A stretch of 64,000 nucleotides of DNA from Lingula anatina (lineage: Eukaryota; Brachiopoda; Lingulata; Lingulida; Lingulidae): the NCBI RefSeq assembly GCF_001039355.2, contig NW_019774125.1:371468-435467 (forward strand), read 5' to 3'. A model generated the notes under the pieces. That model made no database searches. It was not told the origin of the DNA and saw only the letters and a program-made list of their open reading frames with translations. How positions within the stretch are numbered: position 1 is the first letter of the stretch; the number at the start of each line of letters is the position of its first letter. Shown here one piece after another: positions 37,426 through 48,755 of this stretch. The translations under genes and the position numbers were made by a program.

Positions 37426-38961
37426 AAGTGTGTGAAGGCAAAAGCTAACAACAGCGCACCTGAATTTATGAGTACCTGCGTTCTGTACTATTAATTTAAC
37501 TGAAACAAATTATATTAACTTACAGTCGGTGTGTCTGGAATACTGGAAGTCAGCAAGGTCAGAAGGACCGAGACAAGTGTCACTGATAATAAGTTCGTTT
37601 ACAATCGTATCAACAACAGCAGAGAGAGAGGAGGCACGTCCCCAAACAGTGACGTGTGAGATACCAGTTGGTTTATGCTCCGCCGTAATGAGATGCGTTT
37701 CGTAATCAGTAGTAACAAACGTAACGTTCCCTTCTTTGTCTTCGTCTGAAATGTTTTGTTCATCATTATTTAGACTGTCCTTATTTAAAAAAACTTCTCT
37801 AGGATGTTCTACAAAGATATTGGCCTCAATTTAACATGTATAATACCAAAGGCTATATCTAGTGAAGTTACACAATGTACTTTAACGTGCCAATGTAAGT
37901 ACGTAAATACCGCAATTCTTTATATTAATGCATTCCTTTCTTCTCCTAAAAATAACATCAGCAGTTTACCCACCCCCCCCCCAAAAAAAAAATAATAATA
38001 ATAATAATAATATTTTAGGATTATAGGATTATAAAATGACTAACGACTGCAGGTTTATTTAATTTCATATATCAAATTGTTGAATCAACCGACGATCTTT
38101 AGATCCATACTACAGGTATGTCGTGGTACTATACAATGCTTGAGTTCTAATAAAATTTTTAAAAAACGGACTTTAGAAACCTTGTCACCCAAATGTCCCT
38201 GGGTTTGCAAACGGATCGCAATAGCTTTATTAAGTCTCGTGCTTTTATGTCTAATTCACAAAGGCAGTAAAACCTACTTTTATTGAAGACGTAGTTGCCT
38301 AGAGTGCAAGTCGGCACAAGGTAACGAATGTAGCACAAGGTAACGAATGCAAGGGTCGACTTCCAGTCTGAAAATCAATAAAAGCCACGTTTTATACTGT
38401 GTGTTTCCTTAAATCAAAAATTACGGCGTAAATAAACCTGAAAAGTCGGTCCTCAAAAGGAAGGAAAAAAAACAAAATATGTACATAAAATGTGCCAGTT
38501 ATTTCCTGCTTGATAGAAAATCCAGATGAAATATATATGTTAATTTATTATGATCATGGAAAGATGGAAGAAGTGCAGTCAACACCAACTCTCTGAAAAC
38601 AGTCGAACACTCGCATGGTGATAACTACACGCAAGCACGCATTTCTTGTTCTACGAAAAAACTATGGCTACATTTATCGCAGCCAAGTGAAAATTTTAGA
38701 ATATTAATTTGTTCGAGAGAAATTCATTTGTTCGATGAAGCACATAATGAAACAAGTCATCTGCTCAAAACTTGAAAACATACACATACCTTCCCCGCAG
38801 TTCCCATAACAGTACCCCATCTCCCACAGTGGTGAACTCATTAGTGTAGTCAACCCACAACCATTTTGGGTTGAGGTTAGGTTCGTAGAATTTTATCTCG
38901 TACCATTTTCCTTGAATCTGAAGTGATAAGAAAGCCATTCAGTATATCCAATTCGATTCCT

Positions 38962-39183
38962 AAGGACCATTCCCGGACCCTATTGTACTAACTGTTAATC
39001 GATCTATCTCCGAGGAGATTCTCGCTAAATTGCAATCAATTTAGGCGCCTTAGTTGTCTGTCACGCCTACTGAAGCTGCTGGGGGGGGGGGTAATAAATT
39101 ATCGTTTTACAGCTTCAGTTGGCGTGCCAGACATCTGAGCCGCTTAAGCTGAAAGCAAAATTTAGCGAGAAATCGATCTAGGT
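38962..39183. mobile_element. Fold-back element, family 2, copy in lipocalin C
   Basis: Same arms (TTCTCGCTAAATTGC and TTTAGCGAGAAA) and core (TGTCTGTCACGCCTACTGA) as the copy at 25446, at the orthologous intron position. A G-run lies in the loop. Confidence 0.75.
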
Positions 39184-39360
39184 ATGGGAACCCAGTCTTA
39201 GAAGACATACTACAATGCAAACTGAAAATAAATTCACTGCTAGGTGATCTTGCAACTTCGTTATCAAAATGATCTGGTCCTTTCAGCTTTTCAAAGTATC
39301 ATCAACTAAATAAATTCCTTTTTTCATGTATCCTTCATATCGTTTTGGTGTCTTGAACTT

Positions 39361-39808
39361 GTCTTGACATACAAACCCAAAAACACAACTTTCAGACCGA
39401 AAATGCCCCCATTGTAATGAGGTGGAAGATGAAATTCATTTTTTCCTAAATTGCGCCCATCACGAAATTGAAAGAAAATTGCTATTCGAATGCATACCAG
39501 AGTTAAACTTGCAGGGTCTAGCAGACAAGGTCAAACAGTTTGACTTCATTCTAAACCCACCCACTGAACAGAGTGCAATTGCAGTAGGGAATTTTGTAAG
39601 TGAAATTATGAAAAAACGTAATTAACACAAAGATTTCATGCACCTCACCTGTATATTACTACAATGTATTTTGTATAACATTATATAGGTATAATTTTTT
39701 TCATTTATTTTTTACTATTAGTACTATCTTTCCATATGTATAATATATATATATATATAGTAGCTAGAGAGCCTCTAAATGTAAAAAAAACATTTCTGTG
39801 CTCAATAA

Positions 39809-39853
<45 letters not shown>
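39361..39853 (+). mobile_element. LINE 3' end with (TTA)n tail, in lipocalin C intron 1
   Basis: The frame from about 39400 reads RKCPHC, EVEDEIHFFLNC and AHHEIER, a CxxC...HxxxxC C-terminus of a non-LTR retrotransposon protein, stopping at 39625 (MKKRN). A 3' UTR and an (ATT)n tail follow, and lipocalin-intron homology then resumes at CATAACTAAAATGCAAC. It is a 5'-truncated insertion. Confidence 0.7.
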
Positions 39854-39855
<2 letters not shown>

Positions 39856-40395
39856 TAACTAAAATGCAACTGTATCGTATTGTATAATGGAAAGAAATGT
39901 ACGTTTTTTGTTCTCTCTCTTTAATTTTCGCACTCTATCAGAATCAGAAGCATTCATGTCTTTTTTTAACTTCAGTTTTCAAATTGTCAATATTGTAGGT
40001 TCAAAATACCTATGGTTAAAAACGCTGAATTTTTGTTATCGTCAGACTACAATATTTTCATTCTAATCAATAGAAGTACTAAATTGCCATTAAAAAAGTG
40101 GCCAATAAGCTTATTTGAATTGATGTATTTCAACATGAGCATCTACGCCTTGTAAGATCTACAACCGCAGAAAAAAGGTGTTGAAAACATTAATGTCACG
40201 TTCAGCCTTTCTCAATTTTTTCCTATAGTTCAGTTCCTCTTTCCCGGACCTTCCTAAACAACTTCTAAAACAACTTTTGAAAACCTACCTGGCTGTCGTC
40301 AAACTCATTCATGCTTGATACTACCCGTCCATCATCACACCGTCCATCAACCGATCTTGCGAAGCAAACGGTCGTGACGACAGGCGGTTAGACGA

Positions 40396-40403
40396 TTTAT
40401 ATA
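40396..40403 (-). promoter_or_regulatory. TATA-like box retained in lipocalin C
   Basis: Identical to the box of copy A. It lies beyond the 66-bp deletion that removed the start codon. Confidence 0.5.
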
Positions 40404-40987
40404 AAAATGCGTCCACAGGTCATAAGACACATATAATATATTCACCACATTCAACTAAAATAGATTTCCCTCATATCAAATTATATCTGTCACTTTCCAC
40501 ACAATCGGCTATTCTAGCTTCATAAATTGCCCTCTTTTCAGACAAATCGCACATATGTAATTAAAAAAATTGATAAAAGGCCAGCATTTAATACCTAAAT
40601 GCCGTAGCATGAACATTTAACGAGTGTGTGTGTATGTGCTGGTAAGGATAGAACATCTAATTCCCCGTCAACAGAGTTTTTACAATGCTGTACATCTACG
40701 TAGTTTTTTCTTGTCTTTCGACAACCGACATCTGCAATGTAGGTACTCTTCATTAACTTGTTGTGCACTTTTTGCAATAATTAGTTTCTCAAGTCCCTCC
40801 CACTTTTTAATGTCCAAAATGAAATAAATAAAACTTATATAATGATACTTGTAGCATTGAAACCCAAGAGGATAAAAACGATAAATGCAAAACTGACAAA
40901 CCGTTGCATGACGTCATGCAATTAAAGCAAAAAAGAATTTAAGAGAAACCCCTTTATATTTTACCTTTTTAGAATAAGGTTGAAATG

Positions 40988-41737
40988 TAGCCTGTCTTAA
41001 GAACGATCGTGCTTGTTAAATGCAAAAAAAAAACTTTTGAATTTGTAATATTTTGACTTTGCAAATCAAAAGATTTCAACCACTTACATTTTTATGTTTA
41101 AAATTATCGGTTTAAAAAAGTAAACAGACTGGTTTTGAAAGCATATATCCTGCTTTAAATTGGTATATATATTGTTTCTTTACAGGGGTGCAAGGTTAAG
41201 AAGACTCACATAGTTTCTAATATTTGAGAAAAGATAAGTTTTACTTTTTTTTAATCATCTGCTGAGTTTAAGTGCCTTAGTTCTGATGGTAACTGATTCC
41301 ATTCCTGCTGGTTCACCTATTCAAAAGATTTTTCTCTAAATGTTTTGAGCCTTGCAATAGATAATAAACAGGAAGATAAAGTGGAAATCTGTAATTCGCT
41401 AAACACAAATGCATATAAAAAGTTTTGTAAAAGTGGGAGAAATAAATTACTTTTTTCATTGAAGCACCGTTCTATTTTGCTTTTTCTGTAAATGATGTAA
41501 TTAGAATCGTAAGTAAAAAAAAAAAAAAGAATCGTAAGTAACTTATCTCTATAGTAAACCATAAGGCAGGGCGACTTTTACCATGCTTTTCGAGCATTTC
41601 ATATCTTTATCTGTGATAGACAACTAGTCAACATGTATATTGTTTGCACACAAGAAACTTTATTCTGAATGTTCAATACTATAGAACTAGTTTATTGATA
41701 ATTATAGTCGATATAGGAATTGCCTATATCGACTATA
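40988..41737. repeat. Lipocalin unit D: downstream flank
   Basis: It matches 28678-29630 (flank of copy B), minus about 200 bp, and includes the AATAAA region near 41660. The match ends at a perfect fold-back (41701-41739). Confidence 0.7.
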
Positions 41738-41952
41738 ATCACAGTCGACTATGAATCAAACTTCAGTGCAAGCCTACTTTTACCTACAGGATGAGACCAG
41801 ACTGAAAATCAAAACAGACAAGCTAAGATTTTCAAAAACAAAGAAAATGATGTCATAAAAAATAGAAAAAAAAATTAAAAAAATTAATAAGACTTTTAAA
41901 AAAGAAAACAATTTAAAAAAGCATTGGTAACTATAGTTACCCCTCCATAAAA

Positions 41953-41989
41953 AACAAACAAACAAACAAACAAACAAACAAACAAACAT

Positions 41990-42020
<31 letters not shown>

Positions 42021-42110
42021 AGCAAACAGACAAATAAACAAACAGACAGACAGACAGACAGACGAACAAACAAACAGACAGACAAACAAACAGACAAAAA
42101 AACAATCCTC
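41953..42110. repeat. Compound (AAAC)n/(AGAC)n microsatellite
   Basis: Long imperfect tetranucleotide tract inside the sequence that replaces the exon 5 region of lipocalin D. The Val/Cys/Leu-rich frames on the minus strand are repeat artefacts. Confidence 0.95.
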
Positions 42111-42337
42111 ACACAATCCTCACGTAAAAGAGAACCCTGGCGTCCATCTCTAACTACTCACGCTATAGACATTTGATTACATGTACCACTTGTTGGAAAT
42201 GAATATACATGACATAAATAAAACGGAAAATAAAACGAACCATTTTATCAAAACAACACACACGTGGTGTGACCCGCATTGATAAGTAACGCAGTTCTGT
42301 GCACTTAATTTAACTCAAACAAATTATATTAACTTAC

Positions 42338-42520
42338 GGTTGATGTGACTGGCATTGTGGAAGGCACCAAAGTCAGAAGAACCGAGACAAGTTTCACTGA
42401 TAATAAGTTGGTCTACAAGCGCAGTGACATTAGCAGAGAGAGAGGAGGCACGTCCCCAAACAGTGACGTGGGAGACACCGGTTGGTTTATGCTCCGCCGT
42501 AATGAATTACGTGTTGTAAT
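42338..42520 (-). pseudogene. Lipocalin D, exon 4 fragment
   Basis: Homologous to the 3' part of exon 4 of copy B, with the splice donor kept at 42332-42337. The match stops near 42520 before the TDY motif. No other exon follows upstream, and exon 5 is replaced by the microsatellite-bearing insert. A truncated gene copy. Confidence 0.8.
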
Positions 42521-42529
42521 ACAGAGTAA

Positions 42530-43449
42530 GAGTACTGAGAATTCCCCCTTGCTCACAACCAAATGCGTTCACCAGGTATGCGTGATAGTACATGCATCCG
42601 CACTTCGGCTGTAATATGCTATACATATTGTATTGCTCATCACGCAGGGGTGGATTTTAATTTCAAGAGGGGACCAGAAATCGAAGGGGTGGGATCAGAA
42701 CCACTCTGACCCCATCTCTAAATCTGCCACTGTTGCGAATTAAGGTACACTTATGTTTGAGGTTCAGTAGAAAGGTATAATATTTGCAAATGTACGGATG
42801 AAGAAGGAGCTACATGTACAGATCATCAAGACAATGATGTGTGAGAATATTTGTGAGATTTTGTTTGAAAGAGTGTGTTTATGCGATACCAAGAATAAAC
42901 CTGTTTTAATCTTTGACTTTTGTCATCAGACAGCATAACAATACAATACAACACGTCTTGATGAGATATAGTGGCGGTAAACTTTAAAAAAGAAATGCTA
43001 AACAAAATACAATAGAAAGATAATTTCAAAGTAGAGTTTACAAAAACATTTCGTCCAGAACTGAAGGCCAATTACGGTAATACAGTTGTGACAATATCTT
43101 TAAATATTATTAGTAAAACTTTAGGTTAATTACGGTTATAAAGGTAAGGCAATTTAAATAACGCTTTCGTACTAAGCTTAAGAACAATACGGTATTACTA
43201 TACTAAATTTAAGTACATTACTGTACTAAATTTAAGAACATTTACGGTACTAGTCAAACAAACGTTAATTCTTACAAGAAGTGGTGTCACCGGCTAAAAC
43301 GTGCGAAGCACTACTGAAAACGTGCTACCGATTGGCAAAGTCCTACAAATCTACACATAGTGTATTTTACATTCTCCACACACACACACATACACACACA
43401 TACGCACACACCCGATCTGCCTTTAAATGGTTTAGTGCTACATTTTCAG
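42530..43449. other. Stretch before the SLC49A4-like gene
   Basis: I looked here for the missing N-terminal transporter exon (a WNTWGPI-type motif) and found none. It contains short repeated phrases around ACTAAATTTAAG (43160-43250) and a (CA)n tract (43378-43410). Confidence 0.5.
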
Positions 43450-45811
43450 GTATGAGATGGGCATGCGTCGGAGCCAGTTTTCTAGTCGCCGCGGGGGCTG
43501 CATGCCGTTGCATTACAATGGAACCAAGAATGGCAACATGGTAAGGCGCTGTGCAGAGAGGTCGAATGATCACCTGATTCATCCAACAGCACAGATTTAA
43601 TACGTAACACTTTTAAATTACAAAATGTGGTGTTATAGACTGTGACCATCACGTACTGAACCTTCTCGCGTTTCTCGTTGTTTTCACACTCCAGAGAGTA
43701 CATGTCGCTTTATTTGCATATGCAGTAACATTAACTGGTGTGAACCGTTGAGACCATTCATTCTTTGATTATAACTTATTCGGGTAAAACGCATGTCAGG
43801 GTCAAGGTTTTCAACCCACAAAACGCACTAAAAAGACCTCAATTATATGTATATAATTTTTTTTCAATTCTATATGCTGATCCATGTTGGGCACGTACTA
43901 AACGGTCTCTCTGGCGGGGTTTGCTGTGCGGCGGGCCCTCTGTTGTCCAATGTCTGGTTTCCCGTGTCACAGAGAACCACCGTCACTGCCGCCGTGACAG
44001 TGTTCACATTACTTGGAGGTGCCTTGTCATTCATTATAGGTAAATACCAATAACTGACTTAATTGCAATCCATTGTTTTATCTGTAATTTTGGATTAAAT
44101 AGTCAACATGTGAGCGGAGAGAAAATACAGCAAATGTACTTAGCCGTTGTGACAGGAATGATAGTCCACTAGGAACCGTACGTAGCCCCTTCCCCATTAC
44201 TTTGAACAGGTGACATTCGTCTAACCCCTGGAGAGTCTCACTAAATAACTTAACCGGCTTAAATGTCTGTCACGCCTACCGAACTAGCTAGGGTAAAGAT
44301 AATTACCCCCTAACAGCTCTACTAGGCGTGACAGACATTTAAACCGGTTACGTTGATAGCAATTTAGTGAGACTCCCCAGGGAGATAGATCAGTCCAAAT
44401 ATCTGTGGGAATGGTCCTTAAGCTCAAAGACCTATAAGACCTAAAACGTTTTTTGTTAAAACAGACTGAACACAACCTCAGGGGCATGTTAAATTTAACA
44501 TCTTCTTCAATTATTTTTCCTCTGAAAGCAAAGGAATGTTGAATCCAAGAAAAATATCATTTGACACAGTAACATTACATCAATTAATAATTAAAGCGGT
44601 AAAGTGAATTTTAAAGTTGTCGGTGCAAGAGGGTTTTTATTTCTCATTTTAGCTCCTTTGGCCGTTCGAAAACCGACGTGTGTGGAAAACTGTAGCAGTT
44701 TCGTCGAAGAGTCCAACATAACATAGTAAACATTATATTCCCTCACATTGTTTTTCAATAATCCATTGTGCTCTGTCTGGTCGTGAATTAAAGAGCGACA
44801 CACAGCACCTGTGTAACAGCAATGGAAGTCCTCTACCGAAGCAGGGTCTTAGGATAATTAGGTCGACAGTAATCTGCATATAACAAGAAAAGCGCTGGTG
44901 AATGTATTACTTACCTCCGTGAATACGCATTTCTAGTTCATTCCTTCAATTGCATTTCTTCTGTTCAAAGGGAAACATTCTCCTATATTTGTTTTTTGTT
45001 TGTTGTTGTCGTTTTTCTTGGCTGTCGTAAAAGTCGTAGATCGATCTATCCCCCTGGGGAGTCTCACTAAATTGCTGTCAGCTTAACCGGCTTAAATGTC
45101 TGTCCCGCCTACTAAAAGCTGTAAAGGGGTAATTAACTTTTGTGCGCGCTCGGCTCCCGGAAGCAGACAGCAAATTAGCGTGAACCCCCAGGGAGTTAGG
45201 TCGATCCAGATGGATCGATTTAAATCTGTGGGAACCCTGTCACAGAGTTGAACAGATTGCCAATACCACTGAGATCCGTGCATGATTCGTATCCACGTTT
45301 CAGTGATATATCTGTAGAAGAGGTATCTTGGGACATTCACAGACTTATGTTCATTGGTAAGCATTTTGAAGTAGTGAGCAACAGGACTCGCAGAAAACAG
45401 AAAGTCACATAAACGTATATAGGCCAAATATCATACTCAGATGGAGAGCATCTAATGCTTTTAGCGCTTTGCCTCCATTTCCTATGAATAAACATTGTTT
45501 TAAAAAATCATACTCAGTAATCAGTATATTAAATGGAGAATAATATTAACATCTATCTAAGCATTCCGTAAGTGAAGTGCGGGATTCAAGCAGATATCTT
45601 TCATTATTATTTCCACGTTTACTTATCTGCTTTTCTATAATTGGTCGAATTCAATTTATTTCTTCATTTCAGAGGCAGGCGTCTGTGTGGCCGTATTTGT
45701 CAGCATGCTGCTGTATTTTCCCGCCAAACCTCCAACGCCTCCCAGTGTATCCGCATCCAAGAAGAGAGTGGACTACCGGAGAGGCGTTTTTACCTTGCTA
45801 CGGTATCCCCT

Positions 45812-45858
<47 letters not shown>

Positions 45859-45946
45859 AAGCCCCCCTAAAATCCTGCACAAATCACACTGCTTTTCAAA
45901 AATTTTCTTAAAGACTGCAGCGCACCCTGTGGTCAGAGATTACTCT

Positions 45947-45983
<37 letters not shown>

Positions 45984-48389
45984 CGCGCGCTACTGTGACG
46001 AAAGGTGACGAAAAATATACTATTGTTTAAAATTGGCATAGGCCTTTACCCTCCGTGTTACTGTTTTGTTGCAGAAAATACCAAGTGTTTGCCATCGGCG
46101 TCCCATACGCATTAACGGGGGTGTATGGGTCCTGGATGTCGTTACTAGGCGTTATTCTTCAAGACAAAGTGTCACAGGTAAGCCCTGCTGCTTACTAATG
46201 TTCAATCACATTCCAAAGTTTACTATGCGATATTGATCCTGTTTCATCTAAAGTGTACATTTTAAAAAGCCTTTTTCTTCCTTTAATCTTGAATTAACTT
46301 CGAAATAAATATTTCATTGCTTGTAGGATGAGGCAGCGTATTTAGGTTTCTGGAGTTCAATTGCTGGAATTTTGGTAGCAGTTCTTTTTGCAAGGTATGT
46401 TTGATAAAATAATTCGTTTCGTTTAAGCTACCTTTTTTAATGTGAACAGTGAACCACGTGTTGTTGTAATTGTTGCAAAAAACTTGTTAAGATGTCAGTT
46501 TGCTTTTGTTGATAGTAAAAATAAAACTGTTATTACTACTCGGGTACGTGTCTTTCTAGGATCTCTGATTTATTTGCTGGTCACTTAAAGGCCGCAGTTC
46601 TCATACTGCTATTTGTGTCTGCCGGGTCGTACACTTGGTTTGCTGCTTTGATAGAAACGTTTGTTTTGCCACCTGTTCCTGGATGGATTGGTAATTACTG
46701 TTTTGTTCTTGTTCTTCCTATGCAAATCATCATCATCATCATCATCATCTTCATCTTCATCCCAGTCTGTCACACCACTGCTGGTAGATGGCCTTCAAAG
46801 ACTTCTCCGCGCTCGAAGGTTTTGTGCAGCGTGCTGTCATGCTGAACAGAGTTCAACCGTAATATCTCACCACGCTGGTTCAGTGCGACCCGGGTATATG
46901 CTTGATGCCCGATTGTTCAAGCATCAGGACTATATACCCTCTACCAGGACGACAGATTGATTTTTCACAGATATTCACAGATATCTCTATAGATAAATAG
47001 ACAGTCATTTTGGCTCTCGATTCAGCAAAAAATGTCCACAATAATAACTGCGGCCCTGGTAGAGGGCAAGGACTATATACGTATGCTGCAGGTTTTTCCA
47101 AAGTTGCACTTTACTCTTGGCAAGCTAAATGACCTGACGCGAGCAAATGGCCTAGTTTTCATTTTCTAAAAAAAAAAAAAATGAAGAAAGAATTTTCAGG
47201 CTGTTTTGTAATCCAGGTCAGAGCGTTGCGCTTGGTATCTGGCTTATTCGAAACAATAGAAACGGCGCTTATCTTGTTTTCAAGATTACTTCACTTTTTG
47301 CAAACTCACACAATTCGTTAATGCGTAGCTGATTACTATACATTCTTGTTAGCGTCTTATTTTAGTCCTCTTATCACACCTTCGAGTCACTCGATCGATT
47401 ACCTGCCACTTTAAAGTAATGTCGTACAATCTCAATTGAGTCATAACAAACAAACCAACAAATAAATAAATAAATAAATAAACAAATAACTGCCTGGACT
47501 GGCCAAATACCAATCAACCTATATGTTGTATCTCTCATTGGTGTTCTTAATATATCTTTGACTGCTTGATTTGCTGATTTTCTGAAAGTGATAAAATGTT
47601 TTCTTAATTACATGCGTCTCTGCTTACAATTCAGAATAAAAACATATCTATCTATTTATCTCACATTGCTCAGATCATTGGACATCTTTATGTATGCAAA
47701 AATTACGTCTTGTTTCTTTCAGCGATGACCTACATCTCTATCATCCTGGGAGGCATTTGTGAGATAGCACTTCAGCCGTTTGGGCTGGAGCTGGCGTGTG
47801 AGGCGAGTTATCCCGTGGCCGAAGGGGTCACTGCTGGATTACTGACCGCGCTGTACAACGGGGTGGCGGTCATCTTCTTCTTCTCGTTTATGATACCTCA
47901 AGTTGGTAGGTAAAGCATAATGCTTGTCGCCTCCTGCCCCCCCTTCCCCCCGAAGACATCACGACACACACACACTCGCACACACAAAGATATAATTTTC
48001 AGGTGTTAATGCGCCTTTCTTACAACATGTACTAGGCGGACAAATTTAACGTTTCATACATGCACGGCATCAATCAAAATGTTTTCAGAATAGAAAATTA
48101 CGAGTTTTGTAGATCAGCCTGATAGTAAAAAAAAATTACTTTAAGTAAATGTTCATTCTCAGCTTTACATTTAACTCATTTTTTCTCTAGTCTTTGCGAA
48201 TGATATACCTAACATCATTATTTTGTCGCGTATCCAGATATCCAGTGATATACCTAACATCATTATTTTGTCGTGTATTCAGATATCCAGTACATGAACT
48301 GGGTCCTGGTAGCAGCAGTTGTTGTCAGTATACCTCTCACCATCAGCTATAGGGAGAGTTACCGGAGACTTAGCTTAGACAGCCGCTGA
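43450..48389 (+). CDS. SLC49A4: SLC49A4 (DIRC2)-like major facilitator transporter, N-terminus missing
   Basis: Exons 43450-43540, 43876-44039, 44653-44725, 45304-45356, 45673-45802, 46075-46177, 46327-46394, 46560-46690, 47723-47905 and 48283-48389 (TGA) join in frame to 366 residues. SLC49A4 is a 12-helix MFS protein of lysosomal membranes; pyridoxine export has been reported for it. Matches to the human protein run in order: GAACRCI, LIHVGHVLNGLSGG, LLGGALSFI, MLLYFPAKPPTPPSVSASKK, LGFWSSIAG, YPVAEGVTAG and ISYRESYRRLSLD. The first exon starts in mid-codon (phase 1), so at least one upstream exon with about 110 residues (the first helices) is absent or unrecognised. The acceptor of the second exon is AT, not AG. 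An AATAAA lies at 48750. Orthology to SLC49A4 rather than another SLC49 member is likely but not tested. Confidence 0.85.
44227..44402. mobile_element. Fold-back element, family 2, long hairpin
   Basis: Left arm AGTCTCACTAAAT...CCGGCTTAAATGTCTGTC and right arm GACAGACATTTAAACCGG...ATTTAGTGAGACT pair over about 55 bp, with short flanks CCTGG and CCAGG. It lies in an intron of the transporter gene. Confidence 0.8.
45039..45222. mobile_element. Fold-back element, family 2
   Basis: Begins GATCGATCTATCCCCCTGGG and carries the family motif CTTAAATGTCTGTCCCGCC. It ends with CCCCCAGGGAGTTAGGTCGATC. Closely related to the copy at 62600. Confidence 0.75.
45811..45855. repeat. (TC)n microsatellite just after a splice donor
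   Basis: It begins eight bases past the donor of the transporter exon ending at 45802. A (GT)n tract follows at about 45950-45979. Confidence 0.9.
46727..46763. repeat. (ATC)n microsatellite
   Basis: Trinucleotide run about 35 bases past the donor at 46691, in an intron of the transporter gene. Confidence 0.9.
46937..47068. mobile_element. MITE with CCCTCTACCAGG ends and 11-bp direct flanks
   Basis: It starts CCCTCTACCAGG and ends CCTGGTAGAGGG plus two bases. It is flanked on both sides by AGGACTATATA (46926-46936 and 47069-47079), a probable target-site duplication. A relative lies at 56567-56709. Confidence 0.7.
48201..48290 (+). repeat. 45-bp tandem duplication over the last acceptor of the SLC49A4-like gene
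   Basis: TGATATACC...ATATCCAG occurs twice (48201-48245, 48246-48290). Each copy has an AG acceptor followed by the same exon start. Use of the first reads into TGA after three codons, so only the second is productive. Confidence 0.9.
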
Positions 48390-48749
48390 TGGAGCCACAT
48401 CTCTCCGTCTTTCTGTCGGCAACTTACCCTCTGATATAGGGTCTTCGGCTATCTTGAATGAATGGATTGAAAATAAACAAACCTGGAGACTTCTTTGGGT
48501 TCCAAGAAAAGTCTTAGCTACAGAGCCTATCTTCGTTTCCCACCAGGTTTTTCAACCGCAAACGCATTTAACCAGTCTTAAATATATATTTAAAATACAT
48601 TCATTCTGTGTGTACTTAAACTTAGCTTCTCGCAGGCGATGTTGCTAACTGACGAGAAGTGGAATCGTCCTCAAAATGCAACTAAATTGTAATAATTGAT
48701 AACAAATTAGGCCTTATTAATTGAATACATCGATGATTGTAAAATGGAA

Positions 48750-48755
48750 AATAAA
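48750..48755 (+). terminator. Polyadenylation signal of the SLC49A4-like gene
   Basis: AATAAA about 360 bp after the TGA, followed by a GT-rich stretch. Confidence 0.55.

Larger units (their letters stand above)
37524..40380 (-). pseudogene. Lipocalin C, pseudogene
   Basis: Exons match copies A and B: 40289-40380 (exon 1 remnant), 38790-38917, 38278-38367 and 37524-37745. Three lesions show decay. A 66-bp deletion relative to copy A removes the ATG and the start of the signal peptide. Exon 3 is 90 nt instead of 86, with an internal repeat and a lost segment, so its frame shifts. The last exon is absent because homology stops near 37425. Exons 2 and 4 remain open with GKWYEI and TTDYETHLI, and the TATA-like box is kept. 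It shares the fold-back element with copy A, and a LINE fragment lies in its intron 1. Confidence 0.85.

Noticed and set aside
41780-42112. Long minus-strand frame rich in Val, Cys, Leu and Phe
   Set aside because: It translates the (AAAC)n/(AGAC)n microsatellite; the hydrophobic look is a repeat artefact.
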